A stretch of DNA of 64,000 nt from Sorangiineae bacterium NIC37A_2 (GCA_002085155.1 NASX01000010.1:19476-83475); one strand, 5' to 3'. Positions 52,833-61,423 are shown, counted from the first letter of the stretch. Program-made: numbers and translations. The notes: generated by a model not told the origin, from the letters alone.

Positions 52833-53753
52833 ATGGGTTGGTTACGAAGCAAACGGTCCGGCCTCAGGGTCCCTCTCGAGAGCCTGCATCTCGTGGGCCG
52901 CAGTCCGCGCTCTGCGCTGCTGTTGACGGACTCGCGCGTCTCTCACGAACACGCCTCGCTCAGATGGGAGGGGGGAGTTTGGACGCTCCGAGACCTCGGG
53001 AGTTTGAATCGAACCACGAGCAACGGCCAGGCCCTCGCGCCTGGTGAGGTCGTCTCACTCCCGCTAGGCGCGCGCATCGTCTTCGGCTCGGAGGAAGAGT
53101 GCTGGATCCTCGAGGACGACGGTCCGCCCCAAGTGATGGCGGTGCCGCTCGACGACGGCATCGCCATGGTCGCCGAGGACGGTCTCTTGCCCTTGCCCTC
53201 TGCTGAGAATCCTTTGCTCACGATCTATCGGGCGCAGAACGGAACGTGGACCTACGAAGATGGCAGCGCCAGCGAACCTCTCACGGACCAAGCCATCATT
53301 CAGGCGGGACCCCTTCGCTACCGCTTCTGCCTTCCTCAGATCACCTCGCGCACCACACCAGTCAGCGGATTGGGAGGCCTCAGGGTTAGCAATTTACACC
53401 TTGAGTTTCTGGTATCGAGTGACCTTGAGCATATCGAGATCCTGGCCCGAGCCGGCGAGGCGACACAGAAGCTGGGAGCCAGAAGCCACAACGAGCTGCT
53501 TCTGCTGCTGGCCCGAGCTCGCCGAAACGACCAAGAGCAAGGCCTTCCTGCCCCGAGCTGCGGTTGGCTTTCTCAGGACGAGGTGGCCCGGATGATGCGG
53601 CTCGATCCAGAGCACCTCAACGTCCAGATTTTCCGCATTCGAAGGCAGTTCGCGGAGCTGGGCCTCGTCGATCCCGGCCAAATCGTTGAACGCCGTCCGA
53701 AGAGTCGTCAGATGCGCTTCGGCGGCGTGAGCTCGTCGGAGACGAGGGCCTAG
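52833..53753 (+). CDS. FHA-domain protein with C-terminal winged-helix-like region
   Basis: A 306-aa regulator. The N-terminal FHA domain (about 10-90) shows GRSPRSALLLTDSRVSHEH and DLGSLNRTTSNGQ, the phosphothreonine-binding residues Arg, Ser-x-x-His and Asn. The C-terminus (about 215-295) reads HNELLLLLARARR, LSQDEVARMM, then NVQIFRIRRQFAELGL and IVERRPKSRQMRFG, the pattern of a response-regulator-type winged helix. It probably links phosphorylation by the adjacent divergent kinase to gene control. ATG 52833 has AAGGAGG about 10 nt upstream. Confidence 0.88.
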   Translation: MGWLRSKRSGLRVPLESLHLVGRSPRSALLLTDSRVSHEHASLRWEGGVWTLRDLGSLNRTTSNGQALAPGEVVSLPLGARIVFGSEEECWILEDDGPPQVMAVPLDDGIAMVAEDGLLPLPSAENPLLTIYRAQNGTWTYEDGSASEPLTDQAIIQAGPLRYRFCLPQITSRTTPVSGLGGLRVSNLHLEFLVSSDLEHIEILARAGEATQKLGARSHNELLLLLARARRNDQEQGLPAPSCGWLSQDEVARMMRLDPEHLNVQIFRIRRQFAELGLVDPGQIVERRPKSRQMRFGGVSSSETRA

Positions 53754-54084
53754 CCTCTCCCTCCGCGCTCCCGAAGCCGCCTCCGCCCGAGATGTACGAG
53801 GCGCCGCCCAGATCCCCCTCAGCGCAGCCCACGTACCGCTTGGCCCGACGCTCTCGATCGCGGACCGCGCTCCTCAAAATCGTCGCAAGAAGCCGCACAG
53901 GGCTCTCGAGCGTCGCGAGCGCTCCACGCTCAACCGGACGCGACGTCGCGTCGGTCATCAGGTCGTCGGCGTCGCTCGACCAGCCCCTTCGCGCACAGAC
54001 CCTCTCGAAGGGTGCCCGGTGCCCTTGAAGGAGGGACGTGAGGCGCTCGTGGCGATCCTGCGGCGCACAATCCGGGGTCTTCAT
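53617..54084 (-). CDS. Sigma-70 region 2-like small protein, truncated
   Basis: A 155-aa frame. Residues about 12-90 (ERLTSLLQGHRAPFERVCAR, WSSDADDLMTDATSR, VRLLATILRSAVRDRERR) follow the helix pattern of ECF sigma factor region 2, including the DADDL segment and a basic helix end. Region 4 is absent; the tail is Ser/Gly-rich and antisense to the FHA gene, overlapping it by 137 nt. ATG 54084 is preceded by a very good GGGAGG, which argues that it is translated. It may be a regulator or a decaying sigma gene. Confidence 0.5.
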   Translation of the reverse strand: MKTPDCAPQDRHERLTSLLQGHRAPFERVCARRGWSSDADDLMTDATSRPVERGALATLESPVRLLATILRSAVRDRERRAKRYVGCAEGDLGGASYISGGGGFGSAEGEARPSSPTSSRRRSASDDSSDGVQRFGRDRRGPAPRTAFECGKSGR

Positions 54085-54195
54085 CCGCCTCCCGAGCGAG
54101 TCCATCGGAAAGCCAGTCAGGACTCCATGACAGCGGATGACCGCCCATTTCACCGGATAACAAAGGCCCCTGGGCTCGTCACAAGAGGTGGGCTC

Positions 54196-55113
54196 ATGCG
54201 TTATCTGGGAAGGAGAGGGTCCCTCGTGCCCTCCCCCCCTCGCATGCATCTCGACAAGAAGCACAACTCCCTGAGCAGCAATCCCCGTGAAGAGTCGGGT
54301 GTGATTTGGCTCAACGCCGAGAAGTCCTATCCCGGTGGGGACGGAGCGCGCATCGAGCGGCTGCCGAACTTCCGGATGCGGACGACCGGATGGGCCAAGA
54401 TCTTGCGGGCCGAGAACTGGGACGTGCCGGCCGCCGCGAGCATCAACTACGCCCTCCCCGAGACTCTCTGCGCCTCAGACGACAGGGTCCAGATCCCAAA
54501 TACCGCCCTCTTCCCCTACAAGTGCATTGCCAGGCTGTACATCACAGGCAGGAGCGGCGACCGCTGGGTAGGGACGGGATTTTTCATCAGTCCGCGCTGC
54601 GTGATCACGAACGGACACGTCGTCTTCCCGGATCGTGACTGGGCCCTCGAGATCGAGGTCGTCCCTGGCCAATGCGGAGAGCTCGCGCCTTTCGGTTCGC
54701 AGGTGAGCCAGGAGTTTCGTTGCGTCGAGGGCTGGACAGCGGGGCCCGTGGGCGATCCGGACTACGATTATGGAGCGGTTATCCTCCCGGACACGACGCT
54801 CTACAGCCGTATCCAGGCCCACTTCGGGTTTGCCGTACATAACGATCCGGTCATCTTGAACAACAGCGGCTACCCCGGCGACAAACCATTTGGAACTCAG
54901 TGGTACAATGCCGGGCCGGTCGTTCATCAGACTCATCGTCGCTTCCAGTACATGATCGACTCCGCCGGCGCTCAGAGCGGAAGTCCGGTCTGGGTGCCGG
55001 ACGGTCGTGATCGAGTCGCCGTCGGAATCCAGGGGTACGGGGGATGTCCGAACTTCGCCATCCGCTGCACCGAAGACGTCGCGCTCAACTGGGCGAACTG
55101 GAGTCGAGCCTAA
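54196..55113 (+). CDS. Trypsin-like serine protease, V8/glutamyl-endopeptidase type
   Basis: A 305-aa chymotrypsin-fold protease. The catalytic triad is visible: His in CVITNGHVVF, Asp in DPDYDYGAVIL and Ser in AGAQSGSPVWV. GTGFFISPR and GYPGDKPFGTQW are typical of the S1B family. No obvious signal peptide follows the chosen start. ATG 54196 is chosen because GAGG lies 7 nt upstream; ATG 54127 and 54244 are alternatives. It is divergent from the sigma-like gene and ends the regulatory/protease block. Confidence 0.88.
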   Translation: MRYLGRRGSLVPSPPRMHLDKKHNSLSSNPREESGVIWLNAEKSYPGGDGARIERLPNFRMRTTGWAKILRAENWDVPAAASINYALPETLCASDDRVQIPNTALFPYKCIARLYITGRSGDRWVGTGFFISPRCVITNGHVVFPDRDWALEIEVVPGQCGELAPFGSQVSQEFRCVEGWTAGPVGDPDYDYGAVILPDTTLYSRIQAHFGFAVHNDPVILNNSGYPGDKPFGTQWYNAGPVVHQTHRRFQYMIDSAGAQSGSPVWVPDGRDRVAVGIQGYGGCPNFAIRCTEDVALNWANWSRA

Positions 55114-55222
55114 GAGCGTTCAGCGCTCCCCAAGCTGGGCTCGACGAGCTGACCCGAGAGACTTGGGAGGGCATTTTCCTGCACCTAGGAAGAGCCCCGG
55201 GGGCGTGGAAGACTGGGCGGCG

Positions 55223-56440
55223 ATGGCCAGCGCCTTCTCTCGTCCAACCTGGGCCGCGCCCGCGGTGCTCTTGAGCTCATGCCTCGCGCTCCTCCTCGCC
55301 TGCGGCTCGGAGAGCTCAGGCCTGCCCGGCGCAGACTCAGGGGGCGGGAGCTCGGGCGGCGCCACTGCGGGCAGCGGAGGAGCGCCGCCAAGCGGCGGGA
55401 CTTCTTCGAGCGGATCCGGAGGAGAGCCGAACCAGGCAACGGGCGGCACGAGCAGCGGTGGCTCGTCCTCGAGCGGCGGCGAGAGCGCCTCGGGGGGGAG
55501 CGGTGGCCAGGCCCCGAGCGGAGGAGCTTCGAGCGGCTCCGGCGGATCGCAAGATCCCGGAGCCGGCGGGAGCGCGAGTGGTGGCAGCCAAAGCGTCGAC
55601 CCCGGTCCTGAGCTCACAACGATCTCATGGGGGACTACTTTGCAACCGCCGGACGTGGTGAGCTCCGCGCGCGATTTGGCGAGTCAGCTCGTCGATCCGA
55701 ACGCCCCGAACTACCGCGCCAAAGGCGACCAGCGCCGGACCTATCGCTTCGAGGCGGCGGGACGCGACCTTCCTTATCGCCTCTCGGTGCCCTCGAGTTG
55801 GGACGGAAGCTCCCCGCTTCCGCTCGTCATGTTCTTGCACGGCGCCGGAAACGACGAGAGCTCCTACGTCGACGCGAACGACAAGCAGATGGTGAAGCTT
55901 GCGGAGGAACACGGCTACGTCCTCGTCTCACCCCTCGGCGCTGACGGCGCCTACGGAAGTTATCTCCGCCTTCCTGCCGTCTTCGGAGAGCCAGCGGAAG
56001 CCGACAAGCTCGTCAGCGCCAAGACGCCCCAGACAGAGCACACCCAAGAGGTGAGTGAAAGGGACGTCATCAATGTCCTCGAGCTCGTCCTCGCCGAATA
56101 CCCGATCGATCGCGCCGCGGTGTTTCTGACCGGCCACTCCATGGGCAGCGGCGGAACCTGGTACATCGGCGGTAAGTACAGCTTCTACTTCCGCGCCGTC
56201 GCGCCCATGTCGGGACCCTTCATCCAAGAATCCGTGTACCCCTGGGAACGCATGATGAAAGTGCCGATGTTCGTCACCGAGGGCATCGACACGCCGAGCC
56301 TCACAGGCAGCCGAGCGCTCCGCGACTGGCTCCAGCAAAACGGGTACCCTTCCGAATACAAGGAGGTCCAAGCGGACCACACTGGCATGGTGCCCCTCGT
56401 GCTCCCGGACGTCTTCGATTTCTTCGATCGGAAGCGCTGA
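55223..56440 (+). CDS. Lipoprotein esterase, alpha/beta-hydrolase (CE1/PHB-depolymerase-like)
   Basis: A 405-aa surface lipoprotein. Lipobox LLAC is followed by a Gly/Ser linker to about 125, then a hydrolase domain: YRFEAAGRDLPYRLSVP, oxyanion loop LVMFLHGAGND, nucleophile Ser in LTGHSMGSGGTW, an acid in FVTEGIDTPS, and His in VQADHTGMV. The CE1-like feruloyl or acetyl-xylan esterase group is a good match in layout; exact substrate unknown. ATG 55223 gives the signal peptide, with GGAAGA about 10 nt upstream. It stops 5 nt before the convergent DUF457 gene. Confidence 0.85.
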   Translation: MASAFSRPTWAAPAVLLSSCLALLLACGSESSGLPGADSGGGSSGGATAGSGGAPPSGGTSSSGSGGEPNQATGGTSSGGSSSSGGESASGGSGGQAPSGGASSGSGGSQDPGAGGSASGGSQSVDPGPELTTISWGTTLQPPDVVSSARDLASQLVDPNAPNYRAKGDQRRTYRFEAAGRDLPYRLSVPSSWDGSSPLPLVMFLHGAGNDESSYVDANDKQMVKLAEEHGYVLVSPLGADGAYGSYLRLPAVFGEPAEADKLVSAKTPQTEHTQEVSERDVINVLELVLAEYPIDRAAVFLTGHSMGSGGTWYIGGKYSFYFRAVAPMSGPFIQESVYPWERMMKVPMFVTEGIDTPSLTGSRALRDWLQQNGYPSEYKEVQADHTGMVPLVLPDVFDFFDRKR

Positions 56441-56444
56441 AAGC

Positions 56445-57455
56445 TCAGCGACAGACGGATCCCTCGGGGTTCTTGAAGATCAGATCCACGATAGGACCGA
56501 GTCCGAGCCTCCGCTCGGCCCGGGTCGCGACCCACTCCGCGCGATCGTTCTCAGCGTCGATCCGCACTCCCCAGAAGGGTTCAGTACCGTAAGCGTGGAA
56601 GGAGTAGCGCACGTCGCTCACGAGCTCGGGGTCGTCCGGCCCCTCGGTGACCCAGTCACTCGAGAACCAGCGAATGAGCCTGTGTCCCCGCGCCGCGACG
56701 GGCCCCAGGTTGTCCGGAATCGGTCCCGCGACAGCGACGGAGCTGCCCTCGCGATAGCAGCTCGTGCCGATGTACGGGACGCGGATTTGGTCGATATAGA
56801 TGCGCCCGTTCGCCTCGTAGAGCGACCGCCAGGTGACCTGATTCATGAAGGTCGTCACCGCGTCGCGCCGAGTCGCTGCGTGGCCCCGATCGGCGATGAG
56901 CTCCCCTTGGATGCAGAGGGCGCGGTGTTTCTGAAGCGCACCGAGGCACAAATAGGCGATGCTGAAGCCGAGCCCGATTTGCGCGAGGAGCCTCCGCTTC
57001 CGAAGAGCCCCCAGGATCACAAGCACGAGGAGCGGAAGCGTGTAGAGTGGATCCACCACGCTGACCCAACTCAAAGACACTCGGTAGTCTGTGAAGGGCC
57101 AGAAGAACTGCGTCCCATAGGTCGTGGCACAATCGAGCGGAGCGTGGGTGAAGTAGCCGAGCGCGCTGATGAGCCAGGCGAGACGCAGATGCTGTCGGAT
57201 GTCTTTTCGGAGCAGCCAGGGCAAGAGCGCGATGGTCGCTCCGACGGGCACGAAGGAGAGGCTATGCGTGAAATGTCGGTGGTATTCGATCGCCAACAGA
57301 GAATCCGTCGAGCTCCGAATCAGCACGTCAAGATCCGGCGCCATGGCGGAGAGCGCCCCGAGCCACCCCACGACCCCCGGGCCCAGGCGCTTGTCCTCTC
57401 CCCACACTGAGAGCGTCGCCGCCGCTCCGAGCGCTGCCTGGCTGACAGGATCCAT
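56445..57455 (-). CDS. DUF457 membrane-bound metal-dependent hydrolase (YdjM-like)
   Basis: A 336-aa protein with about five membrane helices in the first 180 residues. His/Asp-rich segments fit the family: MDPVSQAALGAAATL, MAPDLDVLIR, HRHFTHSLSFVP and YFTHAPLDCATTYG. DUF457 members are membrane-embedded putative metal-dependent hydrolases; some are LexA-regulated in other bacteria. The C-terminal 150 residues form a soluble, Trp-rich domain. No partner gene is adjacent. Confidence 0.87.
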   Translation of the reverse strand: MDPVSQAALGAAATLSVWGEDKRLGPGVVGWLGALSAMAPDLDVLIRSSTDSLLAIEYHRHFTHSLSFVPVGATIALLPWLLRKDIRQHLRLAWLISALGYFTHAPLDCATTYGTQFFWPFTDYRVSLSWVSVVDPLYTLPLLVLVILGALRKRRLLAQIGLGFSIAYLCLGALQKHRALCIQGELIADRGHAATRRDAVTTFMNQVTWRSLYEANGRIYIDQIRVPYIGTSCYREGSSVAVAGPIPDNLGPVAARGHRLIRWFSSDWVTEGPDDPELVSDVRYSFHAYGTEPFWGVRIDAENDRAEWVATRAERRLGLGPIVDLIFKNPEGSVCR

Positions 57456-57751
57456 GGGTCCGTCTTAGTCGATGAACGCCCGGAGAGTCATCCAGAGCTC
57501 AAGAAGCTCGACAATTGCGCTGGGAAGGCCGGGATGCGCTGAGCGCTCGCTGGGCGAGGTCGACGCTCCGAACTCGGACCAATACCACTGCCATCACAGT
57601 TCGCGCTCCGGACGAGTGGCAGAAAGACTCTCGACTGTTGTCCAACGAGACGAGAAAACTCTGTTCGAAGGCGGCGCGCCTTGCGAGGGTGAGAAAACGG
57701 TGCAACGTTTTGGTCGGGGGAAGCCGGTGCTTTTTCGGTCGGAGGAGACCA

Positions 57752-57904
57752 ATGCTTGGAACCTTTGCATCACAGTTTCGCTCTGCAGGCGTGCGCCTTT
57801 TTCTTGGTTGTGTGAATGCTGCGCTGCTCGGCGCCGTCGTTCTCGGGTGTGGCTCCACCTCGAGTGACCCGCCGGAAGACGGTGGAACCGGCGGGCTCGT
57901 ATAA
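57752..57904 (+). pseudogene. N-terminal fragment of an EGF-LRR lipoprotein, cut by an inversion
   Basis: ATG 57752 has an excellent GGAGGAG 7 nt upstream and encodes 50 aa: signal peptide MLGTFASQFRSAGVRLF, lipobox VLGC, and the start of a linker (PPEDGGTGGL), then a stop at 57902-57904. The linker's natural continuation is on the opposite strand from 58302 downward, and the remaining EGF and LRR part is on this strand from about 58306. As it stands only this truncated lipoprotein can be made. Confidence 0.75.
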
Positions 57905-58305
57905 GAGCCCTCGGAATTTTCGCAGGAGGCGTCCTCGTGACAACCGTGAATCTCCAGCGAGCACTCGTCGACGTCGACGCAGGCGTCTCCCTCGATGCGG
58001 AAGCCGACGTCGCACACGCATTGAGCTACCTGGAGTCCTTGGACGCAGGTACTGTTTTCGGGGCAGGTGAGTTCATCACAGCGTGTGACCCGTTCTGGAA
58101 AAATCGTCGGGAATTCAGCGAGGGGGAAGTCAGGACTCTCGGTACCGCCCGTGCCGCTGCCAGCTGAGCCGCCGCTTCCGCTCCCGCCCCCTCCCGCTGC
58201 GTCGCCTCCGGTCCCGCCGCTCGCTCCGGCTCCTCCCGAGTTGCTCCCACCGCCTCCGGTCGGTGAACCGCCGAGGCCTTCATTGCCTCCGCCTCCGCTC
58301 ACCGA
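57899..58305 (-). other. Inverted coding segment: linker, EGF and start of second EGF
   Basis: Read on the minus strand from 58302 to 57901 (134 codons) it gives a Gly/Ser linker (SGGGGNEGLGGSPTGGGG), a first EGF-like module (CDELTCPENSTC, CVCDVGF) and the first half of a calcium-binding EGF module (DVDECSLEIHGC, then CENSEGSY). On the plus strand the missing second half begins at 58306 with ECTCENGG. Microhomology at the ends is only CTCG (57896-57899) and CGAG (58303-58306). No long terminal repeats and no recombinase gene are seen. Confidence 0.8.
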
Positions 58306-59502
58306 GAGTGCACCTGTGAGAACGGAGGAGGAGACGGCTTCTTCTGCGGAGAGAGCCAATGCACATCTGATCTCTGCGGCACGGGCGCTTGCATCGAGAC
58401 GGCCGCTGGCCCCGCCTGCGATTGTCCCCTCGGCACCGGTGGGCTCCACTGTGAGATCGACTGTTCGGGGCCCCTTGAGTTCTCCTCAGAGCTGGAAGCT
58501 GTGGTTCGGCAAAACATCGGCAAAGGTTCCGGAGACATCCTCGCGAGCGAACTAGAAAACTACACCAGCCTGAGCGCCTACGACAAAGGCATCTCGGACC
58601 TCTCAGGCCTCGAGTGCTGGACAAGCCTGCGCACCATTGATCTCGCCAGCAACAATCTCACCGACATCAGCGCCCTCGCTGGGCTCTCCCAGCTCACCTC
58701 GCTCAACCTGAACTGCAACCCAATCGAGGACCTCACCCCTCTTTCACACCTCTCCCGGCTCACATTTCTCAACCTAGAGCTGTATTCCCATTGTCCGAGC
58801 GATCTTCCGCTCCCCGACCTCTCCCCGCTGGGGCATTTGCGAAAGCTCACAGGACTACAAATCGGGGGACGCAAGGTCGGCTCGATTGAGCCTCTCGGGC
58901 ACCTCAAGCAGCTCGAACGCTTGATTCTCGTGGACGTCGGGATCTCCGACCTGAGTCCCCTTTCCGACATGCATCGGCTTTCGGTGCTCTATCTCTACCG
59001 CAACGACATCACGTCCATCGCACCGCTGCTCCGAGCTCCTTGGCTGCTCGACCTTTGGCTCCAGGAGAATCCCTTGAGCAGCCTCGATGGCCTTCAGAGG
59101 CTCCCTCGCCTCCTTGAGCTTGAGATCTCGGAGGTCGGCATCAGCGAATCACCTGTCTACAGCCAGCTGACCCGTTTGCACTCGCTCTCCGCCCAGCGGA
59201 ACGGAATCGTCGACGCAGCTCCTTTCGGCCATCTCACGGAGGTCGCAGAGATTCAGCTCACCGACAATGAGATCGAAGACATCGCGCCCTTAGCTCAGCT
59301 CACCCGCGTCAAGCACCTCGGCCTCGCCAGCAACAAGATCAAAGACCTCTCTCCCTTCGTCAACAACGCTGAGTTTGGAAGTTCCGGTTCCCTCGCCATC
59401 GGGGACAACCCCCTCGACTGCGAAACTCAAACCCCTCACATCCAAGCCCTCGAAAGTCGAGGCATGACCGTATGGCAAGGCAACGGAATTTGCCCGCAAT
59501 AA
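58306..59502 (+). pseudogene. C-terminal part of the EGF-LRR lipoprotein (leucine-rich repeats)
   Basis: This open frame (398 codons) starts inside an EGF module (ECTCENGGGDGFFC), continues with a further Cys-rich segment (CGTGACIETAAGPACDC, then GLHCEIDC), and then about eleven leucine-rich repeats of the internalin/SDS22 type (LTDISALAGLSQLTSLNL pattern, 21-22 residues each). An in-frame stop at 58264-58266 precedes it and no usable start occurs before GTG 58501, so the EGF part is not expressed as arranged. Translation from GTG 58501 (333 aa) would give LRRs without a signal. LRR proteins of this kind bind proteins or surfaces. Confidence 0.8.
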
Positions 59503-59548
59503 GCAAAGTACCCTCTCGCCCCGCCGCCGCGAGGAGCAGATGAGACCT

Positions 59549-59601
59549 TAAAAAACGCGCCACGCCCATGGCCCCCCAAGCCATGAGCGTGATCGGCGTT
59601 T
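59549..59601 (-). terminator. Intrinsic terminator of the alpha/beta-hydrolase lipoprotein gene
   Basis: On the minus strand paired arms AAACGC, CACGC and CCATGG are closed by GCGTTT, GCGTG and CCATG, followed by a TTTTTT run. It sits about 28 nt after the stop codon at 59629 and may also stop the LRR transcript from the other side. Confidence 0.68.
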
Positions 59602-59628
59602 CGTGACGAGGCGGCGAGCCGCGCTGGA

Positions 59629-60858
59629 CTAGGGATTCTTCATCAGGTCGTTCTGTTCGGCCTGCACCCGGTTATCCGTGCAGAACTTGCAGTTGTTGCC
59701 GTAGAAGAAGTTCCTGTTCGCCGTGTCGTTCATGAGGTGAACACGGAACCAAGCCGCGGCCGACGACAGGGAAACTCCATTCGCTCCCTGATAGACCCAG
59801 CTCCCGTGGTCCGCGTTGAGCTCATTGAGGAAGAAGGCGGGCTGATCGGTGACAGTCTTGAAGACATCGTGGACCCCGCTGCATTTCACCGTGTCGTCTT
59901 TCCCGCCGCAGAAGAACAACATGGGCGTGTGCACTCCCTCGAGGGCGCTGGTTCCGCAAATCGTGCCAAGAGCCGAGAAGCGGGGATCGGCCGCCGTCTT
60001 GCAAGTCGACATGCCCCCGTAGGAATGGCCGAGCTGCCCGATCTTCGTGGTGTCGAGCGCGTGATAGTAGGGACTGCTCTCATCCTCGGCTTGTTCCAAG
60101 ATCCAGTCGAGGCCCACGGTGGTCGGATAAGGCTCGCTGCCGGTCGCGGTGCTGAGGGGCGCCACGACGACAAAACCGTGGGACGCGAGGTGATTCACGA
60201 TCGGGCCATATTGGCCGCACCATTGGTTGCTCCCGGAGTCGACCACGCACTTCGGCGGATTCTGCTCCGGATTGTCCCGGTAGCCGTTCGCCCAGATCAA
60301 GATCGGGTGACAATGGCCGCTGGTCTTGAGGTTGCTCGGGCGATAGACGTTGAAGCGCTGCTGTTCGTCACCGTAGATCGGATCAGGAAGGACGCCCGCG
60401 AGAGGTCCGACTTTCTTGTCAGCGGTGACCTGGAAAGGACCCGCCTTCGTCGGATCGGCCGTCGGGAATGGATTGCCGGTGCAGCTGCTCGTCAGGCCGC
60501 CCCCTGTGCCGCCGACTCCCGTCGTACCGCCGGTATCGCTCTCACCGCCGGTACCGCTCCCTGGCTCTCCCCCGGAAGCCGCACCACCCGTCGTGGTTCC
60601 ACTGTCGCCGCCCGTCGAGCCCACAGCACCACCGCTGGATGCGCCGCCGCTCTCGCTCGCGCCGCCGGAGCTCGTCGCGCCGCCGCTCTCGCTCGCGCCA
60701 CCCGAGCTCGTCGCTCCACCGGCAGCGGCGCCTCCGCTGGTCGTCGCATCCCCGCCCGTTCCCACCGCTCCGCCGCTCGCGACACCGTCGCCACTCGAGC
60801 CGGTCCCGCACGCCGCGGTGGAAACGCACACGCCCCAAACAACTAGCCAACGCCTCAT
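59629..60858 (-). CDS. Lipoprotein alpha/beta-hydrolase
   Basis: A 409-aa surface lipoprotein: lipobox TAAC, an extreme Gly/Ser/Ala linker (to about 125), and a hydrolase domain with QQRFNVYRPSNLK, oxyanion strand ILIWANGY, nucleophile Ser in GQLGHSYGGMST, acid in FFCGGKDDTV and His in LNADHGSW. The layout resembles cutinase-like or chlorophyllase-like esterases; extra Cys residues (CKFCTDN) suggest disulfides. The substrate is unknown; a polyester or ester-linked wall polymer is possible. ATG 60858 is preceded by AGGA. Confidence 0.85.
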   Translation of the reverse strand: MRRWLVVWGVCVSTAACGTGSSGDGVASGGAVGTGGDATTSGGAAAGGATSSGGASESGGATSSGGASESGGASSGGAVGSTGGDSGTTTGGAASGGEPGSGTGGESDTGGTTGVGGTGGGLTSSCTGNPFPTADPTKAGPFQVTADKKVGPLAGVLPDPIYGDEQQRFNVYRPSNLKTSGHCHPILIWANGYRDNPEQNPPKCVVDSGSNQWCGQYGPIVNHLASHGFVVVAPLSTATGSEPYPTTVGLDWILEQAEDESSPYYHALDTTKIGQLGHSYGGMSTCKTAADPRFSALGTICGTSALEGVHTPMLFFCGGKDDTVKCSGVHDVFKTVTDQPAFFLNELNADHGSWVYQGANGVSLSSAAAWFRVHLMNDTANRNFFYGNNCKFCTDNRVQAEQNDLMKNP

Positions 60859-61295
60859 GGTGATTCTGTCCTCGCGCAGCCATTCTGCGCCGTCAAGCGC
60901 TTTGTCCCCCCTCTCCCCGACTCATCACGCTTGGAAGCGCTTGCCCCGTGGTCAAGCGTTCATCGGTACTGGGCGGACGCCCTCTCCCCGCGTTCGGCCC
61001 CAGAATCAGCCCCCGACCGCGCCCCCCGGCCGCGACCGCCCTGGCTAGAAAACTTCGGCCTTAGGGGACCCCGCGGCCGTAACGGCGGGCTCATTCTCGG
61101 TGGCGGCAGACCGAAGTGATCCCTCTGAAGACTTCGTCGGCTCTGTGAGCGACGAAAGGGCCTACTCATCAGTTCTCACGACGAGCAGGGCGCGCCTCAT
61201 CGGTGAGCAACGAACGGAGAGGCTCCGCTGAGAAGCGACAAGCACGCCGAGTTTCATCCGTCAACTTAGCCTTTTCGGAGGACCCACCATGGAGT
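60859..61295. other. Gene-free interval
   Basis: About 440 bp upstream of the hydrolase gene without a convincing coding frame or RNA gene. It must hold that gene's promoter. It leads into a short tandem repeat and the tRNA region. Confidence 0.5.
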
Positions 61296-61345
61296 GTGAA
61301 GAGCCGTGAAGAGCCGTGAAGAGCCGTGAAGAGCCGTGAAGAGCC
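61296..61345. repeat. Perfect 10-bp tandem repeat, five copies
   Basis: GTGAAGAGCC is repeated five times without a mismatch. It lies in non-coding DNA beyond the tRNA terminator and could vary in copy number. Confidence 0.9.
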
Positions 61346-61369
61346 AGCCGCCCATGGCCACAAAAGCAA

Positions 61370-61403
61370 AAACCCGTCGGTCTCAGGTGAGACCAACGGG
61401 TTT
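61370..61403 (-). terminator. Strong intrinsic terminator beyond the initiator tRNA
   Basis: AAACCCGT, GGTCTC and their complements GAGACC, ACGGGTTT form a 14-bp stem with one mismatch and a 4-nt loop; the minus strand continues TTTTTGCTTTTG. It directly abuts the tRNA-derived fragment. Confidence 0.8.
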
Positions 61404-61404
61404 G

Positions 61405-61423
61405 GTTGCGCGGGCAGGATTTG
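61405..61423 (-). repeat. 19-bp duplicate of the initiator tRNA 3' end
   Basis: GTTGCGCGGGCAGGATTTG is identical to 61554-61572, the acceptor and T-arm end of the tRNA. The rest of a tRNA is missing. It may be a deleted tandem tRNA or an old attachment-site half. Confidence 0.8.

Noticed and set aside
57752-58500. Site-specific invertase switch with inverted terminal repeats
   Set aside because: Only 4 bp of inverted microhomology is visible and no recombinase gene lies in the window, so a dedicated switch is not supported, although the inversion itself is.
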